Shown one piece after another: positions 1 to 11,049 of a DNA stretch of 64,000 nt. Positions within the stretch are counted from its first letter, which is position 1, and every line of letters starts with the position of its first letter. The stretch is from Mesostigma viride (lineage: Eukaryota > Streptophyta > Mesostigmatophyceae > Mesostigmatales > Mesostigmataceae). The notes under the pieces are model-generated. The model was not told where the DNA came from and did not search any database. It was given only the letters and a program-made list of their open reading frames with translations. Made by a program: the position numbers and the translations under genes. The stretch is from assembly GCA_009746045.1 (NCBI GenBank), contig RPFO01000097.1, positions 314,501-378,500 of the forward strand, given 5' to 3'.

Positions 1-3000
1 GTCCGCCAGTTCCGGCCGAAGATCTTCTTCCTCATCCCACAACGAGACCCTCACCGCGCCGCTCGCCCGGACCCCGTCCTTCGTGGCGACCTCCTTGTTA
101 TTTTTGTTATTCTGCCCGCCGGCCCGCCGCCCATCCCCTCCTGGCCCACCCTGTGACCCATTCACCCCCCAGCCAGCCCCACCGCTCCTCCCCCCCCCCA
201 AAACCACTTCCGGACGACCGCCCTGCCCCTCCCCCCTGGGACGCCCCCGCGCCACCATGTGGTGTCCGGCGGCCTCGTTCGTAACGTTGCCAGGAATCAC
301 GACCCGGCGACAACGCCGGCTTTACTTCATTGCTGCCATTAACATCCTCACGGCCGCCACCCCCCCCCCCCCCACCCCTGCCATTAGCCTCTGACATCTC
401 CACCTCCGCTCCCCGCCCCGCTGACTCCTCCCTTCGGCCCTCCTCCCGCCCGCCCCGGTCACTATACTCCTCCCTTCGGCCCTCCTCCCGCCCGCCCCGG
501 TCACTATACCAGCGCGCCTCCGCGCTGTCGTTGTAGTCATCGTAGCCATAATGCCGGGCCTCGGACCCGTCCAAACTCCTCCTGGCATCCGCACCCTCCC
601 CTGGCCGCCGAGCATGGCCCCAGGCGCGACCCCCATGACTCCCTTGCCGCTCCCACTCCCTGTCCTTTTGAGAACCCGAGTGGGAATGATGCTCCCTCTC
701 CCTCTCCCTCTCCCCTCCCTCTCTCTCGCCCTCTCCCCCTCTCGCTCGCCCTCCCTCCCCCGATCCCTATCCCCATCCCGGTGCCTCTCCCTGTCCCGCT
801 CCCTGCCACCCCCCTGGCCCCACCCAGCCCGCTCCCGCGGCACCTCCGTCCCCCCGCCCCCGCCCCCGCCCTCCTTCCTGCCGTTCATCCCGCCGCCCGA
901 CAGGCCCCATCCAGGGGCACTACTCCGCGGCCAACCCACCGTTTGGCGGTCCCCATCCCTCCCCCCGCCTCGTCCCGGTCACCTCTGCTGTCAAACACGC
1001 CTGATGATCCATGGGGCGGCCGCTCTCCACCTGGCGCTCCTCGGCCCTCTGTCAGCCCCCCCGCCCCCCCGTGGCCCTTGCTTTGTGCACCCCCCTGGCC
1101 CCAGTCACCACCGCTCTCCCTCCCCTCGGCGGTGGCCAAACCCTTCTCCAACGCCCCAGGTCTCGGCCGCTTGGCATCCCGGCTGTCATCAGCAACACCC
1201 CGGCTATGCCCCTCAGTCCCCCCCCCCCCCCTTCCCACCGCCCCGGCCCCCTCTCCCCCCCCCTCTCCCGATAGTGGCCCCGCTGGTCATCGTAAGGGGC
1301 CACGTGGCCTCCTCCAGCGCGCCCGGTGGAGGAGCCACCTGGGCGATCCCCGAGAGACCCTGGGGGTGGCATTGGGGGCAGCCGCGGCCCCTCCCCAGGG
1401 ACTCCTCGCCCCATGCCCGCCGTCGGACCCAGGCCCGAGGTAGAGTGCGGGGCATCAGACCCCATTGGGCGGGGCGGACCATGCCCTACCCCTGGGGAGG
1501 AGGGGACCCCATTATTGCCCACCCCCGGCATCATTGGCGGGGGGGCGGATCCTGTCGAATGAAGCGAGGGAGCCACCCCTGGACGCGTCTGCCCGGGTGG
1601 CAGTGGAGGGTAAAACGGCACGGGCCCCCCCGGAGCTGCCCCCTCCCTCCCCCAACCAACTGGGACAACCCCAGGGGGACCAAATGGCGCCTGTGGGCTC
1701 GACCCCACCCCGGGAGGTCTTGTCGCCATAGCCGGACCTGCAGGAGGGAGCCGTTCGATTTCGGGTTCTAAACCGGGGGGTGGCGGGTCCATCCCCGGTG
1801 GGGGTGGCTCATCACCCATGTCCACATCCGCTGGCGCCGACATCCTGGCATCCGGCACCGCAGGCACAGGGGCTCGTCCCCCTGCTGCCACCGGCACGGG
1901 TGTCCTGGAGGTACCACCTGGTGGCGCCGTGGGCAAACTGGCGTCCACCCCAGGGGGCCCCTCGACGTCATCCCATCGGCTGGGTCGAGACCTGGGTGCG
2001 GGCGGGGGCGGGGGCGGGTGGGGGCCGGACCCTGTCGCCGCCCCCGCACCGCCACCAACGCTGCCGCCGCTGGGGATCTGATGTGGCGAAGCATGACGCT
2101 GATAAGGGGCCGGAGCGGCGGAGGGGCCGGCAGGCTTGGGTGGGTACCGCCCCCAGCCCCCCCCCTTGTCCCCCCCGTCCCCGCCACCTGGCATGCCCGC
2201 GTGAGGGGACGCACGGGGCGGCGGCCCCGATGGGCTCTGCTGCGGAGGGGGCCCGCGGTTGGCCGCCACGTCCGCGGGGGGTGGCCGATACCTGACATCG
2301 GACGGTGGCGGACGCAGGTGGCCGTCTGGGGGACCCTGGCGGTGGGCTGAGGGACCTGGGACGCTCGCGGACGGCTCGCCCATGCTGCCCTGGCGTCCGC
2401 CCCATCCGACGCGAGGGCTGACGGTACTGCTGGCATTCACGTGGGGACCAGGGGTGGGACCACCATCCCTGGGGGTGGCCTCGGCATTGTAGCTTCCGCC
2501 GGCAGGGGGGCCGCCGCTGCCCCGTGGTGGGTGGTGGTAGGCCCTCATCGCGCCAGGTGGCAGCGCGCCGGTGGCCCGATAGGTTTCCTCCTGTGGCGGG
2601 TTGCCGGCACGGGCAGGTGGGTGCGTAAAAATGTTGTGTACCGTAGAAATGAGCAGCAAGTTTTGAGGTTTCTTGCAAGCGAGTGCTGAAGTACTTCGAG
2701 TGGATAATCCCGCCAGCCGTGCGCAGGACAAAACGATGTACATCCGAGACACTGTTTTCTAAGATAGACTGAAATACTATAACCTAATTCAATATTAGCC
2801 TTAGTTTATAGAGTGAGAACACAGCAGCGAGTAACACAAGTGTGTAAGTAGGCAAGCCTGTGTGGACAGAGAAATGTTCTAGCAACAAAGATCAGCAGCT
2901 TCTACGCGCAAAAGATACATAAATGTTTTACAAAATACAATTAGCACCTTCCGCGCGCAAAAGACAGAGGAATGCTCTAACTCTAACAATAACGATTAGC

Positions 3001-6000
3001 AGCATCTACACGCAAAAAATATCAAGCACGGAAGTCGTCAACATAAAAACCTTGGCACTGTGTCGCAACCAATACGGCACACCAGTTCAGTACCACCGTG
3101 CACAATCGCTGCCAGCAAGCCACACACGGACATATGCACGATATGTATGCGGATATGTCTGATCACATAAACTACAGCACACGGATAGTACTACCTATAT
3201 AGTATGATAGTATGATGCATATAGTAGTACATACAGTAGCATGCGGATATGCCTGATCATACCATCCGTGCATCAATCAGGGACGAAAGGTACCTACTCA
3301 AAAGCTTGTACTCCGAGACTCCCCAATAGAGGCGTGTGAAGGGAGGGAGGAGGGAGGGAGGGAGGGAGGGAGGGAGGGAGGGAGGGAGGGAGGGAGGGAG
3401 GGAGGGAGGGAGGGAGGGAGGGAGGGAGGGAGGGAGGGAGGAGGAGGGAGGAGGGAGGGAGGGAGGGAGGGAGAGGGAGAGGAGGGAGGAGGGAGGAGGG
3501 AGGAGGAGGAGGGAGGGAGGGAGGGAGGGAGGGAGGGAGGAGGGAGGGAGGGAGGGGAGAGGGAGGGAGGGAGGGAGAGGAGGAGGAGGAGGGAGGGAGG
3601 GAGGGGAGGGAGGGAGGGAGGGAGGGAGGAGGGGAGGGAGGGGGGAGGGAGAGGGAGGGAGGAGGAGAGGAGGGAGGGAGGGAGGAGGGAGGGAGGGAGG
3701 GAGGGGAGGAGGGAGGGAGGGAGGGAGGGAGGAGGAGGGAGGAGGGAGGGAGGGAGGGAGGGAGGAGGAGAGGGAGGGAGGAGGAGGGAGGAGGAGGGAG
3801 GGAGGGAGGAGAGGAGGAGGAGGGAGGAGGGAGGGAGGAGGAGGAGGGAGGGAGGGAGGAGGGAGGAGGGAGGAGAGGAGGGAGGAGGGAGGAGGGAGGG
3901 AGGAGGAGGAGGGAGGAGGGAGGGAGGGAGGAGGAAGGGAGGGAGGGAGGGAGGGGAGGGAGGAGGAGGGAGGGAGGGAGGAGGGAGGGAGGAGGAGGAG
4001 GAGGGAGGAGGGAGGAGGGAGGGAGGAGGGAGGAGAGGAGGGAGGAGGGAGGAGGGAGGGAGGAGGAGGAGGGAGGGAGGGAGGAGGGAGGAGGGAGGGA
4101 GGGAGGAGGGAGGAGGAGGAGGGAGGAGGGAGGGAGGAGGGAGGGAGGAGGAGGGAGGGAGGGAGGGAGGGAGGAGGGAGGGAGGGAGGGAGGGAGGAGG
4201 AGAGGGAGGAGGAGGGAGGAGGAGGAGGAGGGAGGAGGGAGGGAGGGAGGGAGGGAGGGGGAGGGAGGGAGGAGGAGGAGGAGGGAGGAGGGAGGGAGGG
4301 AGGAGGGAGGAGGGAGGGAGGGAGGAGGAGGGAGGGAGGAGGGAGGAGGGAGAGGAGGGAGGGAGGGAGGAGGGAGGGAGGAGGGAGGGAGGGAGGGAGG
4401 GAGGGAGGAGGGAGGAGGAGGAGGGAGGGAGGGAGGGAGGGAGGGAGGAGGGAGGGAGGGAGGGAGGAGGGAGGGAGGAGGAGGGAGGAGGGAGGGAGGG
4501 AGGGAGGGAGGGAGGGAGGGAGGGAGGGAGGGAGGGGGAGAGGGAGGAGGGAGGAGAGGGAGGGAGGGAGGGAGGGAGGGAGGGAGGGAGGAGGGAGGAG
4601 GGAGGGAGGGAGGGAGGGAGGGAGGAGGAGGGAGGGAGGAGGGAGGAGGGAGGAGGGAGGAGGAGGGAGGGAGGAGGGAGGGAGGGAGGGAGGAGGAGGG
4701 AGGAGGGAGGGAGGAGAGGAGGAGGGAGAGGAGGGAGGAGGGAGGGAGGGAGGAGGGAGGGAGGGAGGGAGGAGGAGGAGGGAGGGAGGAGGGAGGGAGG
4801 GAGGAGGGAGGGAGGGAGGGAGGAGGGAGGGAGGGAGGGAGGGAGGGAGGAGGAGAGGAGGGAGGAGGGAGGGAGGGAGGGAGGGAGGGAGGAAAGAATG
4901 CATGCGTGTGACTGCATGAAACGTCTCTCACCTTCCAGGCAAACTGTCCCAAATCGCCATTTTACCAAAATGCCATCTTACCATATCCGGTTACATGGCA
5001 TACCATCCATGCGTACCATCATCCATGCACGCATGCACCAGGTTGGCTGCATCGCTTACCTCCTCAGTGTTCTCATAGGCTACAAGCCGCACATTATTCG
5101 TGCTTATTACTTGAAGCAGCATCGCTCACCTGCTCGGCGCTCCTGAAGGGTGCATGCCGCACACTATACATTTGCTACGGTTGACGAATGAAATTACACG
5201 TAGACTGCGTCACGTGAGCATAAATCCTCCCGTGCTGCGATATGCTGCACCTATTCATATTCATTATATAAATAGATGCACCATCGCTCACCTCCTCGGC
5301 GGTCCAATGGTAGAAGCGGCAGGCGTCCCCATTCGTGCACTGGTTCGCGACGTGCTTCAGGCACAGGTTGGTAGAGTGGCTGCCATCCGCCGCCCCACTG
5401 CTACACACGCATTTACGCACAGCGTGCCCACACACATGCACACACGGAAACCGGTTGAAAAAGACATACTGCTGTATCCCGACACGCCCCATTGAAAACT
5501 AACTGGACACACACCATGCCAAAACCCCCACGCAAAATGCCGATCCAAACCCACGTCAAAAGAAAGCAATTCAAAGCTTGCTTCTGTCCTTGCGCGTCTG
5601 TTGTCAAGCCACGCCACAGCTTAGCCATGGCCCTAGTCAAGCCACACCACAGCTTAGCCATTGCCCTAGTCAAGCCACGACACAGCTCGCCTATTGCCCT
5701 AGTCAAGCCACGCCAGAACTTGCCTATTGCTCTAGTCAATGCACGCCACAGCTGGCCTATTGCCCTAGTCAAGCCACGCCACAGCTTGCCTATTGCCCTA
5801 GTCAAGCCACGCCACAGCTCGCCCATAGCCCTAGTCAAGCCACGCCACAACTTGCCCATTGCCAGTCAAGTCAAGACGCAGCTTAGCCATTGCCCGAGTC
5901 TAGCCACGTCGCAGCTTGCCGATTGCCCCAGTCAAGTCAAGACGCAGCTTATGGGTAGTGTCCACTGCCCCATGTCACCCTCACCTGCTCGATTCCGGGT

Positions 6001-7496
6001 GGAAGTAGTTACAGTCCCCCTTGTTGCACTTGCCAAAGCGCAACATGTCGAAGCAGAGGCGCGGCTTGGACGGTTTCCGGTCCCCGAACCCAGGCCGATC
6101 CGACACGCGAACGCCACCCCCTGCGTCCCTGTTCGCTGGGTGCGACGAGCCGGGCCCGTCCCTCTTAACCTGCATCGGCTGCTGCTGTGAGGCAGCCATA
6201 GAACCCCCGCCCCAACCCCCACCGCCACCACCGCCGCCATCTGCGCTGTTCACGGGATTGGCCCGGCCAATGTCCCGCCGGGACACCTCAGGGGCCCTGG
6301 GCCTGCCATCCCGACTCCCGTCGTGTCGGGGGGCACCATTCTCCTGGGGGTGGGCGTGGGGTGGGGTGGGGTGGGGTGGGGTGTGGGTGGGGTGGGTGGG
6401 GTGGGGTGGGTGGGGTGGGGTGGGGTGGGGTGGGTGGGGTGGGTGGGGTGGGTGGGTGGGTGGGGTGGGGTGGGTGGGGTGGGTGGGGTGGGTGGGTGGG
6501 GTGGGGTGGGGTGGGGTGGGGTGGGGTGGGTGGGGTGGGGGGGTGGAGTGGGACAGTGGGGTTAGGGTGTGCGGCATGTCAACGTGATTATGAGGACCGT
6601 GTTTGAGTGGCACGAACTATAAGGACTCATACAAACATCGCTACAGTGAACAGCTCAGGTTAACCGCTACAGTGAACGGCGGAGCAGAAATACGCAGACA
6701 CAGAATGCGTACAATGTGAGAAAAGCCGTAACACCACATGAGTCGGGACCAAATGAGTAAATGCGATCAGCGCACCAAACTTTTTCAGCACGACAAAAAC
6801 AGGATGGTATTGCCATGTGTTGAACCATTGACAAACAAAACACCACATCTTTCAAAGCATCAGCATACTAACTACTGGCACTGGCACGACGTTAACTGTA
6901 TATTTGCCCCAGCACAGGGCCACGCCAACACTCTGTGAGTAGAGCTGGGAAGGTGTGGATGTACACGTGATGGTGGTCCAAAGAGCATTCCCCTTCCTGC
7001 ACACAGACCTAAAGCGCGCCACCCTGGGGAAGTGGAATAACAGTTTCTTGTATGCTACGACCCCTCCCACCACATGGTGCTCCTCAACTATCCGCCACAC
7101 TGGCGTTGCTGGTATGGCATGAGGCCTACCCGCCCGCACGTGCATATTCTGGCATGCGGCGGCTGGTATGGCATAGGGGCCTACCCGCCCGCAACGTCTT
7201 TGCATACCATGACTTTTTCGAAAACATTGTGTTCCGCCACCCTCTGCTACTCTGCGTCTAGCTAGCCTTTTGATGTGTGTCTCCGTCCCACTCACATTGT
7301 GCTCCCTCGAACCCGCCTTGGCCGAGGACGGCACCCTGCCATCCCCTTGGGTGTAGTCGGGCCGCAGAGAGGCGTGCCCAGTGGGCCCAACTGGCGAGGC
7401 CCGACCACTGCCATCCGCCCCCGCTGCTGCGCTCTCATTGGCCAGGTTTGCGGCGTCAGGGCGACAGCTGGCAGTTGTGAGATGGTGGAGCCACAT
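1..7496 (-). CDS. CCCH zinc-finger protein, split gene, continues past left edge
   Basis: Probable RNA-binding protein with two CCCH zinc fingers and a long Pro/Gly/Arg-rich tail. Exons read on the minus strand: 7496-7296, 6343-5985, 5397-5292, then 2590 downwards to at least 1231. Phases agree at every join, each intron starts GT and ends AG. Finger 1 is C164, C173, C178, H182 (CX8CX4CX3H); finger 2 is C199, C207, C213, H217 (CX7CX5CX3H). The last exon is low-complexity Pro/Gly with one [11 protein letters not shown] segment. At a 14-C run (about 1217-1230) the likely frame shifts, after which Arg/Asp/Glu/Gly-rich (RS/RG-like) sequence continues in several frames to about 107. A further open stretch at 1-92 looks coding (acidic, WDEEEDL). 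The start at 7496 is the first ATG of the open frame and is uncertain. Fingers and joins are seen; RNA binding is inferred from the family. Confidence 0.7.
3341..4891. repeat. 1.55 kb GGGA/GGA purine array in a CCCH-gene intron
   Basis: Nearly pure irregular mixture of GGGA and GGA units on the plus strand (CCCT/CCT on the transcribed sense of the minus-strand host gene). It fills most of the 2.7 kb intron between exons ending at 5292 and starting at 2590. The composition is able to form G-quadruplex or triplex DNA. Long open frames across it in five frames are artefacts of composition. Confidence 0.95.
5046..5165 (-). repeat. Two degenerate copies of the CCCH exon-3 donor edge
   Basis: On the minus strand the real exon 3 ends GCCGAGGAG followed by GTGAGCGATG (around 5280-5300). 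Two further copies lie downstream in the intron: GCCGAGCAG/GTGAGCGATG near 5117-5140 and ACTGAGGAG/GTAAGCGATG near 5046-5070. Both retain a usable GT donor. They could be decoy donors or relics of tandem duplication. Confidence 0.7.
5598..5960. repeat. 33-bp minisatellite, about 11 units
   Basis: Tandem unit of about 33 bp containing CCTAGTCAAGCCACGCCACA, degenerate toward the right end. It lies in the intron between CCCH exons 2 and 3. Because 33 is a multiple of three it keeps a 232-codon frame open on the plus strand, which I do not regard as a gene. Confidence 0.9.
6355..6547. repeat. GGGGT/GGGT simple repeat beside a splice acceptor
   Basis: About 190 bp of GGGGT and GGGT units on the plus strand. 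On the minus-strand transcript it reads CACCCC and runs directly into the acceptor of CCCH exon 2 (CCCCCAG at 6344-6350), so it serves as, or replaces, the polypyrimidine tract. Confidence 0.9.
7109..7193. repeat. Two-copy tandem repeat of about 52 bp
   Basis: The sequence CTGGTATGGCATGAGGCCTA with CCCGCCCGCA occurs at 7109-7140 and again, lightly changed, at 7161-7193. It lies upstream of the first CCCH exon with no gene assigned. Confidence 0.7.
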
Positions 7497-8033
7497 TCCG
7501 CATCATCGCAGGGGTGCACGACGCAGCAGCCACAAACAAGACAGAGCCAGCATGTTAGCATCTCGATTTTGATGCTGATGAATGCGCAAAGTATGTAAGT
7601 ATTTTAGCATGTTGGTGTATTGCCCTTTATATTACTGTTTTAGACAGCGAAAAGTTTGCGCAAACCCTAAAAGTTAACTGTTGCCGCGTGCCAGTAGCGT
7701 TCCGCGGCGACCGCGATTGGGGGGTCGACCGTAGGGGTTCCCTTACATGCGTGAAGTTGGCTTGGTTGCGTCCCCTGGTTGCGCGCCAAAGTTTGTCCCA
7801 TTTGTGCCACCATTGCGGCCAAACTTTTCTCCTCCACCAAACCCCCCGATTTTGGCGGGCGTGCCTAAAGTTGTTTGCCCAAACTCTTGCCAAAAGTGTC
7901 GCGCAAACTCTTCCGTATTCGAGTAGCGTGGCCTATGGACCACAGAATTGCGGCGTTGCGACCGATTCAAGCGGTATGTGCGTGAGAAACGAGGTGGGGT
8001 TGTTGCCCGGTTATTGGCTGTCTCATCCAGTTG
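7497..8033. other. Stretch without recognisable gene
   Basis: No convincing exon, RNA gene or repeat unit seen. It contains recurrent CCAAAC/TTTGCG-type words around 7640-7920 but no clear tandem structure. Confidence 0.5.
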
Positions 8034-8107
8034 TAACCCACGCCCCTCCACTAAGGAACCAATAAATGATCGGTATGAAACTGACCACGGGTTGTTCTTA
8101 GGCGATA
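8034..8107 (+). repeat. Direct repeat, left copy, flanking the truncated dioxygenase
   Basis: About 74 bp beginning CACGCCCCTC and containing GGAACCAATAAATG, TCGGT and GAAACTGACCACGGGTTGTT. It recurs with few changes at 9568-9643, on the other side of the truncated dioxygenase copy, and a 20-nt part recurs inverted at 12202-12221. Confidence 0.85.
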
Positions 8108-8156
8108 GTCGTAGGTTGGTCCATGGGCGGCCGCCACGTGCAGGGGAATAACTTTA
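8104..8156. repeat. Extra copy of a foldback arm
   Basis: GTCGTAGGTTGGTCCATGGG through CCGCCACGTGCA, followed by GGGGAATAACTTTAG. The same arm and the same tail form the inverted repeat at 8292-8394. Confidence 0.75.
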
Positions 8157-8291
8157 GTAATGTCCGGCCGGCCACAGCCTGTGATCCCCTAGATTACAGT
8201 ACGACACGATTCCATGCATATCCAACTATATTAATATCCAACTATATTTAGTGTGCCGGACGGTTTTGTTGACAGAATCCGTGCTCTGAAA

Positions 8292-8394
8292 TGCACGTGG
8301 CGGCTGCCCATATACCAACCTACGACGATCCATGGGCAGGGGAATAACTTTAGCCGATCGTCGTAGGTTGTGCCATGGGCAGCCGCCACGTGCA
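8292..8394. repeat. Inverted repeat with 39-bp arms (foldback/MITE-like)
   Basis: Left arm 8292-8330 begins TGCACGTGGCGGCTGCCCAT and ends CCTACGACGATC. The right arm 8356-8394 is its reverse complement, matching at 35 of 39 positions. The 25-bp spacer contains GGGGAATAACTTTAG. Confidence 0.85.
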
Positions 8395-8489
8395 CCCTAC
8401 CTAGTCGAGCCCGACCACGACATTAAGTGCGTCTGACCTGTGCCCGGTGTGGCGGAATTGTCGTGTCCAGGCCCCCGCCGCCCCGACCC

Positions 8490-9477
8490 ACCCCGTTGCA
8501 GCGCAATTTATTCGACCATCGCGCTAGCTCGAGCTGCGACATCCAGGCGGCAGCCGTTCTTTATTGCATTACCGAGCAATTTCTTTGCTTGAGTGTGGTC
8601 GCATTTGGCATCCTCTGGGCTGTTGTGGACGCTTTCTGGTAATTCGCGTGGACGGTGCTCATATCCTGAATCATTTACTGTTGTAATGGCGCAGCCAGCG
8701 CCCAATCTGGAAGCCCTGCACGCATCCGGGGTCAGTGTACTCGAGCGTGCCCTGGCTAACAAAAAATCCCGGCGGTACAAGGATAGAGAGAAAGACAAGG
8801 GCCCTGAATTCAACGAGAAGGCCAGGGCAGACCATCAGGGACGGCGGGATAGGGAGAAGGAGGGGCTTGCGAGGGGGGATCCCTACTACGTAAATAAGCA
8901 CGCGTCAGATCTTGCTAGGCGGCGCAGGAACTATAAGAAAGGCGACCTGTACGTGAACGGGTGCCTGCAACGCAAGGCACTGGCGGCGCCGGGCTCGGAC
9001 GCGGCCAAATGCGCGCAGGGGCTCGCCGACCGCGACTTCTACGTCGCCGAAAATTTCGTCGCAGACGATTCCGACGCGATGGGCAGGCTGAGGGCGCAAA
9101 GCCTGGAGGTTGAACTGATTGGCATGTTCCAGAAGTTCGACCGGCACGGGCAGGGAGTTGAAGGCGATGGTCGCCGAAAGATGGGCTTCCTTCCGAATGG
9201 CCCTGTTGAGTGGCTCTTTGCGTTTTGCGCCGCCGCCTTGCACCGCTTCATGGACATAGACTACATCCCACTCCTCCCCTACATTCTCTCCAGCGACGAG
9301 AAATGCAAGGAGCAGGCCCCCCACGCCGACTACATCCGCGCTGTGTCAAAGTGGGGAGCACGATACCCGCTTTCCTTCATACTCGCAATTGAGCCAGACA
9401 CCAAGTTCGTGTACTGGGAGAATAGCACCCTGCACCACCACAAGGCGGACCTGAGGAAGGTAAAAGGCGTCCAGCGT
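8490..9477 (+). repeat. Long inverted repeat, left arm (dioxygenase unit)
   Basis: About 988 bp almost identical, in inverse orientation, to 11218-12202, beginning at ACCCCGTTGCAGC and ending at CCAGCGT. The arm includes ~195 bp of sequence upstream of the ATG, so upstream non-coding sequence was duplicated with the gene. The arms enclose 1.7 kb of poly-G tracts and degenerate repeats. Confidence 0.9.
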
Positions 9478-9522
9478 TCTTACTGGTCGATACACTTGGT
9501 GTTGCTCATCCCTGATCACTGA
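8686..9522 (+). pseudogene. Truncated 2-oxoglutarate/Fe(II) dioxygenase copy
   Basis: A 278-codon frame nearly identical over residues 1-264 to the intact minus-strand gene at 11050-12006. It keeps the HxD iron-ligand motif (APHADYIR) but identity stops abruptly at 9477 after GGCGTCCAGCGT. The last ~14 codons are unrelated, so the distal iron-binding His and the co-substrate Arg are missing. Other differences are one extra Lys codon, Gly/Asp and Leu/Met swaps. It has no introns. It is flanked by a ~75-bp direct repeat (8034-8107 and 9568-9643). The product should be catalytically dead if expressed; the truncation is seen, the loss of function is inferred. Confidence 0.75.
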
Positions 9523-9567
9523 ACTCGTATTGTGCTCGCACTCCCTTTTTTTCTGTATGCTAATAAA

Positions 9568-9643
9568 TGTACCACGCCCCTCGAGTAAGGAACCAATAAA
9601 TGTTCGGTTTGAAACTGACCACGGGTTGTTATTCGGCGATACC
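9568..9643 (+). repeat. Direct repeat, right copy, flanking the truncated dioxygenase
   Basis: Second copy of the 8034-8107 repeat, beginning CACGCCCCTCGAGTAAGGAA. The words AATGTTCGGTTTGAAACTGA in it also form the upstream border of the intact inverted dioxygenase copy (12202-12221). Confidence 0.85.
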
Positions 9644-9837
9644 CCATTGTCCTCTATGACCTGGGCCCACCTGGCCTTGTCCATTGATCATCACGGCCAA
9701 ATCACGGTGAGGCCTAGGCCCCCCATGTTCTCTGCTAGCTGCTCTTTGAAGGTGCGGGCGTTGCGGTGTCTAGCATCACTGGGCCCGGCCCACGTCAGGA
9801 GGTGCCGGCCACGCCGGGCTGATCGCGGTCACGCGGG

Positions 9838-10389
9838 GGTGGGGGGGTGGGGGGGGGGGGGGGGTTACCGGGTTGGTGCGAGCGCGGTGCCCTACTCGCT
9901 GCAAGCGCCGCTGCTTCATGGTGCCGGTGGTACATGGCACGCCCTGGCACAGGTCGAGCTACCATGGTCCGGATTCTCCCGATTTCCGGCCTGCGCTGGT
10001 TGTCTACTTGAAAACTGTGAAATTACATTCATCAGTTCTGGATGGACGCATGCTCCCCTGGTGTCATCATGGCCGGTCTACGTACATGGATGGCGGGCCC
10101 GTAATATGTAAGTAATGACGAGAATTCAGGTTCCCGTGGTCTCATCACGGCGCGTGTACGTACAGTACTTCAAAGCAACTTATAACATGGCCGCCGTTGG
10201 GAGACCATGTAGCACATATTCCCCTAGAGGGATGGAGGGATGGGGGGGGGGGGGGGGGGGGGGCAAAGCCATCAAACCACACCAAGCTGCCTATAAGGTG
10301 ACCTAAGTAAAGAACATCCTACAGTGCCCACCCACCCTCGGCAAAGGGGCCTGCATTCCGTTGGGGGGAGGGGGGGGGGGGGGGGGGGG
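9838..10389. repeat. Three long poly-G tracts
   Basis: G-runs near 9838-9864, 10233-10263 and 10363-10389, each over 20 nt with few interruptions. They lie between the inverted dioxygenase copies. Confidence 0.9.
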
Positions 10390-10960
10390 CCTCAACTGCC
10401 CACCGGGGTCTATGTACCTGGGCGGCATATATGTAGTTGGTGAAAAGGAGTCAGGCTCCCTTGGTGTCATCATGGCCCGTCCGCGTGCACGGATGGCACG
10501 TATGTAATTGATGATGATGATGATTCACGCTCCCATGGTGTCACTATGGCCGGTCTACGTACCTTGAACCGATACTCGTGCTCGGGCCGCTGAAAGTCAC
10601 GGGGCACTAACCCTGCCGGATGGATGGATGGATGGATGGGTGCAAACAGGTCTGCCGGGCAAAGCTATCTATCCACAACATCTACCTACTGAATCTATGC
10701 AATGGTGTGGGAGGAAATACGCGAAGGCCACGGGAGCAGCGTGGCTATCTCGAGGAAGACCGACGTGGAGAAAGAGAGAGGGTAAAAGGAAAGGGTGATA
10801 GGGAACACACACGCACACCGGCGTTCAAAAGGGGGGGGTCCATCAACACTTGCTGGCATTGGGGCAACGCGCCGGGTTAACGTTGATTATTAAGCAAGGC
10901 ACCCTTGGCACCATCATGGCCTCCCTATGTACATTTATGCAACGCATAAATTAATAATGC
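10050..10960 (+). repeat. Degenerate repeat family around TGGTGTCATCATGGCC
   Basis: A loose unit reading CTCCC, TGGTGTCATCATGGCC, GGTCTACGTACATGGATGG, then GTATGTAATTGATGA occurs near 10050, 10130, 10448, 10528 and 10900, with heavy divergence. Spacing is irregular. No coding content recognised. Confidence 0.6.
10571..10640 (+). repeat. Dispersed repeat copy (CTCGTGCTC...GTCACGG) plus GGAT run
   Basis: ACTCGTGCTC, AGTCACGGGGCACTAACCC then a run of GGAT. The same order of words occurs at 50175-50235 and, without the GGAT run, at 61226-61254. Confidence 0.65.
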
Positions 10961-11049
10961 TCACTGTTTGTCGTCGTGGCTGGACCCCCCCCTGCATGGT
11001 CGCCATGCATTACACAATAGGGGTCATGCTCGACGAGGTGCCGGGACGT

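Noticed and set aside
551..1771. 406-codon plus-strand Pro-rich frame
   Set aside because: Antisense of the low-complexity CCCH coding exon; the minus strand has the conserved fingers and joined phases.
3257..4968. Five overlapping 500+ codon frames of Ser/Pro/Leu or Gly/Arg/Glu
   Set aside because: They are translations of the GGGA/GGA array; simple repeat without stops in most frames.
5492..6190. 232-codon plus-strand frame with LVKPRHS repeats
   Set aside because: 33-bp minisatellite inside a CCCH-gene intron; the end of the frame overlaps the antisense of real exon 2.
6852..7270. Continuation of the 7496 frame past 7296
   Set aside because: A consensus GTGAGT donor at 7295 joins in phase to exon 2, so the remainder to 6852 is taken as intron.
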